The notes under the pieces were generated by a model. It saw only the letters and a program-made list of their open reading frames with translations. It ran no database searches and had not been told where the DNA came from. Below, in pieces: positions 57,701-64,000 of a DNA stretch of 64,000 nt. The translations under genes were made by a program, and so were the position numbers. Source of the stretch: Anadara kagoshimensis (lineage: Eukaryota; Mollusca; Bivalvia; Arcoida; Arcidae); contig CM037863.1 in NCBI GenBank assembly GCA_021292105.1, positions 3,612,892 through 3,676,891 on the forward strand, in the 5' to 3' direction. Positions within the stretch are counted from its first letter, which is position 1, and every line of letters starts with the position of its first letter.

Positions 57701-60700
57701 GGGCCACAAATTGTGGGGCACAAAATGGGGAAAACACATGTGTGGCCCGGGGCACAAAATGAAAAATTTATTTGAGGCACAAAATCTTTAGTTAAATAGG
57801 GATTTTTGAATGGAATAATAAACCTCATTTCATTATAAGATTTTTTTTTTCATTTTAACAGATGAATTATTTAATATAAATCTCTTAATTCTTACTCTTT
57901 TCTCTTTTTAGATGCAAACCAAATAACATTGTTAAAAGTAGAGGGATTACCAGATAAAATTCTGAAGTTTTTGGAAGTGAAGATGAAAGGTCAAGGTCGT
58001 CGGATGAAGGTTTCCTGTGTTAACTTACTATATACAGTGTCACTGACGGATGTCGGCAGATCAACTATAGTAGCAACATTTGATGTACCAAGGTAAAATT
58101 TCTGTCTCTGTGTGGGTGGGTGTGTGTGTGTTCAGTTTTAATGAGGATATTTATTACACAATTTTTTAAGACACATGTACAGTTTATGTAACATGTGAAG
58201 GACAAGAAGATATAAAAATAACTTACACACAATTTTTAAGCCATGGGAAAACTTTCGAAAAAAAATTTCATATTTTCATAATAATAAGATATACAGTCAT
58301 GTAAAAAATAATAATTTTTATTTTCAAAACTTTTTACTAACTGTCAAATAGATAACTTTTAGTTTGCAATCAAGTGCTTGTCTTTGCTACACCTTTCTCC
58401 TTGTAAACCATCTAGGCAATTTGAACAAAATTTGAAATGAAATGTCCCAGGGTAGACAAAGAGGCCAAAACCAGGATTTATGATGTCTGTTGTTACTATA
58501 CTCATGATACTGTGTATGAAAAAAAAGACAAATAAATGACCATTACATGTGATCATACCTTAGGGGAAAAATATGATATTTTCACTTTTTATTAAATTTT
58601 TCAAGTAAAAACATTTGATCATACAAAAATAGTAATAAAAGTGAAAGTGGAATTGCCTCAATAATTTTGGAGAAATGTGAAAAAACACAAAGCCATGTTT
58701 TCAAAACAGACTTTATTGCATTCAAAATCTGTTTTCTGCATTGATTGGATGGTTTTAAGGGAACATTTGCTTATGGAACATCATGTTTATTTATAGACTT
58801 ACACTTGTATTTAGTTGAAATTTGAAAGTTTCACATCACTGAATTATATACTATTTTGGTATTGTTTTAGGTTGTTAACGACACTGTTTAATTTAGTAAG
58901 AGCTAACTCAGAGATGGCGTATACAGTCGGTTTGGTGCTCAATAATATTGTTTTAGAAAAGAAGTAAGTACATTTGTATAATAATTCAAAGGCTGATTTT
59001 CTCTAGGCTTATGTATATATGCCAGAGATCAACTTTAGTTATACATTCATTTTAAGCCATACTTTTAGTCAGCATTCTTCAGCATTCATCATATTTCCAG
59101 AATCTGATACAGTGTTCATACTAGAAGGGGCCAAGGGGTCATTGATCCAATATATTGCCGAATGCCCCTATTGCTAGGTTTTAAAATAGAATAATTTAGC
59201 ATCATGTAAATGCAAAATTTGCAAAATTATTGATTTATATGCCATTTTTAGAGTTAAGAGTTTCCAAAATAACCCTTTTGAAAATTCCTAGATTGAACAC
59301 TGCAGATGTTTGACTGCAGCAAGTTTTTATATCACCCCCCCCCCCCCCCCCCCTGTTGGCAGCTATTTTAGCAGCTTCACTCCATGTCTCAAGTCTAAAA
59401 TCCGATCTTTCCTTTTCAACAGTCCTGCCCCAGGTCTCCTTCGGCCACCCTCTTCTCTTTCTTTCTGCTGGTGTCCATTGCAGAGCAATCCTCGGATGTT
59501 CATCTGGCTTCTGTCTTAATATGTGTCTAATCCATTTCCCTGTTTTCTGTCACCAGCCCTTCAATTTCCATCTTGATATAAATGTAAGATTTATGACTCT
59601 GGTGGAAAACTCTATTTTACTGTCAGAAGCCTCACTACACTACAGTACAGGCCTCATAATTATTTGAACAACATACTCTGTGGTCCATGCTTTAGACACC
59701 TCTCAAACAATGAGACTTTAGTTTTAGAATACTGACTGCCTCATCAGCCTTTCACAAATTTTATATCTTAATTATAGATTTCAAAGCAGTAGTGGTATGC
59801 AAAGGTATAGTTATTGGTTTTCCAGTTTTTAATGTTCTTTTATTTTTCATTTTTGTTTGTTATATTTGTGTTACATAAAACTGTTGTTTGTGTTCATTAT
59901 GACAAGAGAAGGAAGGCCTTCACTACAGTCAAATCAATGTATAACTGAAAGTGCATCCAACTATTGTTCTTCATTACCATGCAAATCCATGTTATATATG
60001 CACATGTCTAATTTACACAGGTGATTTTCAAGTTAAAATTTTGTTAAAAAAGCTTCCACTCCTGTAAAATTTGCACTCAAAACATTTCCAGAATTGCTGA
60101 CATTGTCTGAGGAAAGTGGTTTTCATCTTTTAGGGTATTTGAAGTGTTACAATATTAAACAAAATTTACTTTTGAATACAAAACATACAAACATACTATA
60201 GTGTATACAAATTTTTGTACAAATTATAATTTTGGTTTATTTCTATGGACCTAAAGTAGCATTAGTCTAATGGATATGTAATTTGACTGGATTAAAATTG
60301 GCGGCACTATATCATCACCAAAATACTTAGATTAATATGTTTACAATAGTTACACAATGTAGACATAAAGATTTCACAGATCTGTTTGCTGTTTAGTGTA
60401 GAGGACTCCTTTCTTTGCATGACAATAGCAGGATAGATCTTGTCTGTTTTCAGCGATTTCAGTACTTTGATTTCTTCAATATTTTTTTCAGATTTGAACA
60501 GAAACTGAGAGACAGAATAGAGTCAGAAGTTCTTCCAGCGTTTGAATTATTAATTGTAAGTGACATGTTATATATAGTGGATAATTTTACTGTTTAAAAT
60601 CCCATAATATTCTTTATATTATTTTTTACCTTGACTAAGACCAAGTTTCAAGAAATGTTTTAGATTAAAAATTCATTTTTATGTTTTAACTATTCTAAAA

Positions 60701-62923
60701 GCCGTTAGAGGTGAAATAGTAAAATTTATTCACACACAGTACCTAGGCTATTTGGTGCTGTATAGTTGCTTTTATTCACTGGGTTTGTTATATCTTTATA
60801 CTTATTGCAAACCAAATTAAAGAGAGTGTGTAGATTCATTCTCCTTTGTCTGTTTCTGCTCCATATCTACCATGTCTATGGATGGATTTTGATCAAAATC
60901 GGCACAAATGTAAACCAACATGAGTCTAAGAGTTACTAAATTTAGCTGCATAGGTCAAGGGTTATGACCAAATTAGAAAACCAATGGGGGTAAAAGTCAT
61001 TTCTATTTTTTTCACTCCAAACTAGCCATCAATTAACATCAATATAAATTTTTGAGTTATTAATAAAATTCATAATTTGTTGTTTTGTAGAAGGAAGGAG
61101 GGTGTCAGCAGAGTGTTTTACCATCATGTATATCAACGATGATAAGTTTGTCACATGACAAAACAATCAGGTCTAAGCTGAGTAGCCGGAAGGAACTGTG
61201 GAAATATTTAGGAGATTTATTGGTAAGTGTGGTCTCAAAATCAAGTAAATCAAGTTATTTTTTCCTTAGAAACATCTGAGCAGGTTCATCTGCTAGGCTT
61301 AGCACTTGGTTAAAACAAATTTGTATCTTGCATAAAATGTAATATTTTTAAATTTCTGTTCAAAAGAAAATATATGTACAATTGATATTATGAAAATAGA
61401 ATTGATTAATGTCAAATTTATATGTCAATACTAAAACATTGATGGGAAGGGAGGGGGATGTTGTTGATGACCGAGTACAAGAGTATGAATCACTGTGGGC
61501 ATACATGTATCCTGCTACTAAGTCAGATTATATTTTGAGAGTTTGTTAGTTCAATTGCCAAATATCATTTCTTCATTCAATTTACCAAACATTTATAGAC
61601 AATTGTAAATATCATAATTACCGTTCTCACAAAATCGTCATTGAATTTGGAAGTATACACTCAAATTTTGTTCATGTGAGTTTCACATGAAATTAACATG
61701 AATTTCACGTGAAACTATCCTTAATCAAGTTTATATGTTAAACTAATGTAAAAAATTTCACATGAATCTCATTTCACTTGAGCAAAATTTGGCTGTGTAA
61801 TTTATCAAATCAAACAAACACCAGTTTCTGTTTCTTATCTTATCTTGCTCAGATATATCCAAGTTCCAAGTGAGGTTCAAACCCACAAAATAATTTTTTA
61901 TAATAAATTTTGAAAATTGATTTTCTTGCAGGATGCGCATAAAGAAAGGTTAAACGAAACCAACAGCATTTCTATAGTAGAAACTACTCTGGGACTCTTA
62001 GCAAACTTAACATTAGACGCTAATCAGTACTTGAGAGAGTTTGGTGTTAATATCTGTAAAAACTGTCTCGCCATGTGTAAAAAATATAAGTGTTATCAAC
62101 TGATCATATCCAGAAGTCTGAAGTTGATGAGTCACATTTTACCAAACTGTATTCCGTCTGTAGATTATATCTGTGAGGAAAGTGGTCCAGAATTATTGTT
62201 ATACCACGTCAAGGTAAGAGAGATTTTTCCCCTTGTGCAAAAATATTATACTGCATAGGCAGGTGGTCTTTATAAAAAGGTGGCTGCTGTAGATGTCTTA
62301 CTTTTTTGAAAATTCTGCTTATTTGTAACATTTCAAATTTGGCATTATAACAGTATAACATTATAATACTATCAATTTTTGTTGGCTATGTTATAATAAT
62401 TTCAGAGTCATTATTACATTATAATTTAATTTTAGGTATCTTTTTTATATCACCATTTTCAGTTTATTTATGATAACCAACATTGGTCACGTGATCAATA
62501 GAAAAGATGACGGAGTTGGCTGCTGTTAATGGTTACGAGCTCATTATGTCAGTGATGTCACTTGTATTGCGCCATATGATGGTAGCAATTTGAATGTAAA
62601 GTTTTGAAAACATTCAATTGTCATTAAAATTATAAATAGTATTTCAAAATTATTTTTGAATCTAAAAATTACTTTGATATTTTTTTTTTTGTTTGTTTAT
62701 CATTTTTAATCCCCAAAACCGGTGTGTTAACTTTTGTTTAAACTCCTTCACTTATAAAGAATAAAAAAGCAGGTCATGATAACTAAATGAAAGGTGCACT
62801 GTATTTTTGTATTGCAGAAAGAAGAGGAGGAACTGTTTGAGAATAGAAAATCAGCATTAAAAGGTTTAACAGCTTGTACACAGATAAATGATTTAGCTAG
62901 GATATTTATAGTAGATCACAAAG
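47327..62923 (+). CDS. TTC12: Tetratricopeptide repeat protein 12, 5' part, 15 exons, continues past the window
   Basis: Exons: 47327-47381, 49155-49331, 50248-50328, 50826-50974, 51461-51571, 51919-52051, 54972-55160, 55584-55653, 56934-57028, 57912-58092, 58871-58963, 60492-60555, 61091-61222, 61932-62213, 62818-62923. All have GT-AG borders and one continuous frame of 639 codons; vertebrate TTC12 is about 705 aa, so little is missing. The start is [20 protein letters not shown] with a strong context (A at -3, G at +4). Residues ~65-85 are Lys/Asp/Glu-rich. Three TPRs span ~128-231 ([60 protein letters not shown]). The hallmark [13 protein letters not shown] follows at ~270-284, then an ARM-like helical region. 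In humans TTC12 is a cytoplasmic factor needed for axonemal dynein arm assembly, and its loss causes primary ciliary dyskinesia. Intron 6 is 2.9 kb because of a 1.9-kb insertion. Confidence 0.96.
49355..49440. repeat. Fragment of the AGTGTTCAATCTAG element in TTC12 intron 2
   Basis: AGTGTTCAATCTAGAACTGT matches the left end of the elements at 54,742 and 59,110. The right end is not visible. Confidence 0.45.
50000..50085 (+). repeat. SINE tail fragment in TTC12 intron 2
   Basis: GACATCTTGATACAAGTGAA, AATATTCTTAACTGGAATTT and CAGTCAATCAGTCACT match the 3' tail of the SINE family, in plus orientation. Confidence 0.6.
50374..50590 (+). mobile_element. SINE with recognisable tRNA head in TTC12 intron 3
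   Basis: The A-box TAGCTCAGTTGG TAGAG at 50,382 and the B-box GGGTTCGAACCTC at about 50,424 mark a tRNA-derived Pol III promoter head. The body CTGACCCAAGACTTCAAATT, ATGACTGTTCTTTGGCAAAG and GAAGAACCCTGCTGTAAATT matches the reverse of 13,925-14,216. After about 50,590 the usual tail is replaced by unrelated sequence (CTCCAAAACTATGAAGCATT). It identifies the whole family as tRNA-derived. Confidence 0.8.
51584..51765. repeat. Two (CT)n-containing copies in TTC12 intron 5
   Basis: CT runs near 51,584-51,604 and 51,734-51,763 flank a short duplicated sequence (GAAGCTTGTATTA..TTAGGATGTATG..AA), so the CT and neighbouring text were duplicated together right after the exon 5 donor. Confidence 0.85.
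52242..54122. mobile_element. 1.9-kb TIR insertion in TTC12 intron 6
   Basis: The left end TACACCCTTCCGATAAATCG and the right end TCTGGAAGGGTGTA share an 11-bp inverted terminus, TACACCCTTCC. It is flanked by TA-rich sequence, so a TA target is possible. The interior is about 70-75% AT by eye, has a (GA)n at 52,702-52,725, a T23 run at 53,222-53,244 and a 91-bp tandem pair near the right end, and has no open frame beyond about 66 codons. It is a candidate non-autonomous DNA transposon. Confidence 0.55.
53852..54033. repeat. 91-bp tandem duplication
   Basis: TTAAAGTAATATTCGCTTTG, CATCTCACCTGTAGCTTA and ATACTCGAACTGAGTGAATA occur twice, 91 bp apart (53,852 and 53,943), almost identical. The junction carries TACACCCTTT, resembling the terminus of the enclosing element. 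Confidence 0.93.
54421..54631. mobile_element. Complete MITE, TACTGTAAATCAGGAA ends
   Basis: TACTGTAAATCAGGAAATTA on the left and TTAAATTCCTGATTTACAGTA on the right are inverted repeats. The interior is built of CGCATTAATTT modules in both directions. It is 211 bp, TA at both outer ends, in TTC12 intron 6. Confidence 0.85.
54742..54926. mobile_element. MITE with AGTGTTCA..TAG ends, copy 1
   Basis: AGTGTTCATTCTAGTAGATC on the left pairs with CCTATATTGAACACTG on the right. The interior has GACCCCATTGTAAAGGCC and TTGAAAAATG. A second copy with the same ends is at 59,110-59,302. Located in TTC12 intron 6, ending 45 bases before exon 7. Confidence 0.75.
57058..57173. repeat. Foldback element in TTC12 intron 9
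   Basis: GACATTCTGATCATGGTATT with AAGAAGTAATGC on the left is mirrored by GCATTACCTCTTAAAATACC ATGAGCAGAATGTC on the right. Arms of about 37 bp with a loop of about 40 bp. Confidence 0.8.
59110..59302. mobile_element. MITE with AGTGTTCA..TAG ends, copy 2
   Basis: CAGTGTTCATACTAGAAGGG on the left, TTCCTAGATTGAACACTG on the right. Both copies contain GG(G)GTCAT. Located in TTC12 intron 11. Confidence 0.75.
59335..59353. repeat. C19 homopolymer
   Basis: Nineteen C on the plus strand in TTC12 intron 11. On the template strand this is a G run. Confidence 0.9.
59360..59640 (-). pseudogene. Non-LTR retrotransposon C-terminal tail, degenerate
   Basis: The minus strand reads [20 protein letters not shown], then [19 protein letters not shown] with later stops. 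It matches the LINE tail pattern WIGHVLRM..PRIAL.WTP.GKR. This copy is independent of the 35,355 stub and in a different wording, so probably another LINE family. Located in TTC12 intron 11. Confidence 0.75.
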
Positions 62924-63068
62924 GTATGTAGATTATTGAATCGAGACAAATTGACGACTGGGTCCAGGTAAAACTTGTCGTGAAATTTACCTCTAGCCAG
63001 ATTTCCACAGATTTAAAATCATAAGTAGCAAAATATACAAATTTTTTGAAAATATATTAATCATTTTT

Positions 63069-64000
63069 AGCTCACCTGACCGAAGGTCATGTGAGCTTAT
63101 GGCATAGCAAAGCGTGTGTATGTGCGTGCATGCGTGTGTGCGTGCGTGTGTGCGTCGTTAACACCTATTTTCGACTTCTCGTCTGAAACTACTGGACAGT
63201 TTTTAATGAAACTGTCAGAAGTATATATAGGCTGGTGCAATTCAGATTTGTTCGTGGCGTTGCTATGGCTACCATAACTAGGTCAAGGTGACCTAGGGGT
63301 GCAAAAATCTTAAAAAAATCTTCTTCTCCGAAAGTACTGATTGGAGAAAAAATCTGATGTGATATTTGGCTTTTCTAGGGTCTTAAGCCTATAGTTTGTT
63401 CATTTTGTGAAATTCGGATAAAAAATAGGTTACGCATTTTTGCGTTTAATTTTAAAAAAATCGTAAAATAGCTTCAAATTGTTATAACTTGACTATTTGA
63501 CCAGAAAATGACATGAGGTTTTCAGTTTTGACATCTTCTTGTTAGTATCTTCAAAATGAGGTCAAGGTCAATTGTAAAGGCCGTGACCTAATTTTTTTTA
63601 CCTCTGATTATAATTATTATCTCGAAAACTATAAACATTTTGTATAGGCATATATATTAGAATGTTGTAGGTATTGATACACCGATCATTTTGATGTAAA
63701 GAAAAAAGTCATGGGTTCAAAGGTCAAGGTCACAGATGTAAAACAATACAGAAATAGTTAATTATCTCGAAAACTATAAACTTTTTGTATAGGCATGTAT
63801 ATTAGAATGTTGTATGTATTGATACAACGATCATTTTGATGTATAGAGAAAGGTCATTGGTTCAAAGGTCAAGGTCACAGATGCGAATCAATACCGAAAT
63901 GGTTAATTATCTCGAAAACTATAAACTTTTTGTATAGGCATGTATATTAGAATGTTGTAGGTATTGATACAACGATCATTTTGATGTATAGAAAAAGGTC
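63069..64000 (-). mobile_element. Helitron/HINE-like element, inverted copy, cut by window edge
   Basis: It starts with the hairpin AGCTCACCTGACC..GGTCATGTGAGCT (63,069-63,097), preceded by CATTTTT. Read inverted this gives GTGAGCTAAAAATG, as at the 3' end of the 30,769-32,781 element. Then come GTGTGCGTGC repeats, and from about 63,610 units of ~145 bp containing ATCTCGAAAACTATAAAC and TTCAAAGGTCAAGGTCACAG. It lies in the TTC12 intron after exon 15. Confidence 0.8.

Overview
This is a eukaryotic, AT-rich, intron-rich nuclear window. The two recognisable genes have animal orthologues with canonical GT-AG introns. The dispersed repeats (tRNA-headed SINE-like copies, many short TIR elements, and a tandem-repeat element ending in an AGCTCA..TGAGCT hairpin) are of a kind I associate with molluscs, most likely a bivalve. 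That species-level guess is inference. I see no bacterial-style operon, no virus and no toxin gene.

Layout. 1-34.3 kb has no gene that I can support and is a repeat landscape: an 18-bp satellite running into an exact 1,000-N assembly gap; a ~500-bp satellite (3.6-6.1 kb); a TIR family sharing a TACAGACCTGTC end (6.4-7.0, 8.7-8.9, 25.4-26.3 kb); minisatellites of 53, 51, 22-23, 37, 69 and 145 bp; a ~4-kb tandem segmental duplication (15.6-19.6 versus 20.2-25.0 kb) with a large palindrome inside copy B; and a 2-kb Helitron/HINE-like element (30.77-32.78 kb).

34.37-44.06 kb, minus strand, holds a complete ten-exon IFT57 gene (418 aa, intraflagellar transport complex B). 47.33 kb to beyond the right edge, plus strand, holds TTC12 (15 exons seen, 639 codons, 3' end outside the window), a TPR/ARM-repeat cytoplasmic factor for axonemal dynein assembly. 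The two genes are divergent with a ~3.3-kb intergenic region, so two cilium genes sit head to head. A near-consensus RFX X-box lies just before the TTC12 start codon. IFT57 builds cilia by carrying cargo and TTC12 helps to assemble the dynein motors of motile cilia, so shared ciliary regulation is plausible but unproven.

Introns of both genes carry repeats: LINE tails, SINEs, MITEs and a 1.9-kb TIR element. The most unusual gene-level structure is in IFT57: the exon 4/intron 4 boundary, including the 5' splice site, is repeated four times in a 51-bp tandem array. The window ends inside a second copy of the Helitron/HINE-like element, in inverted orientation.
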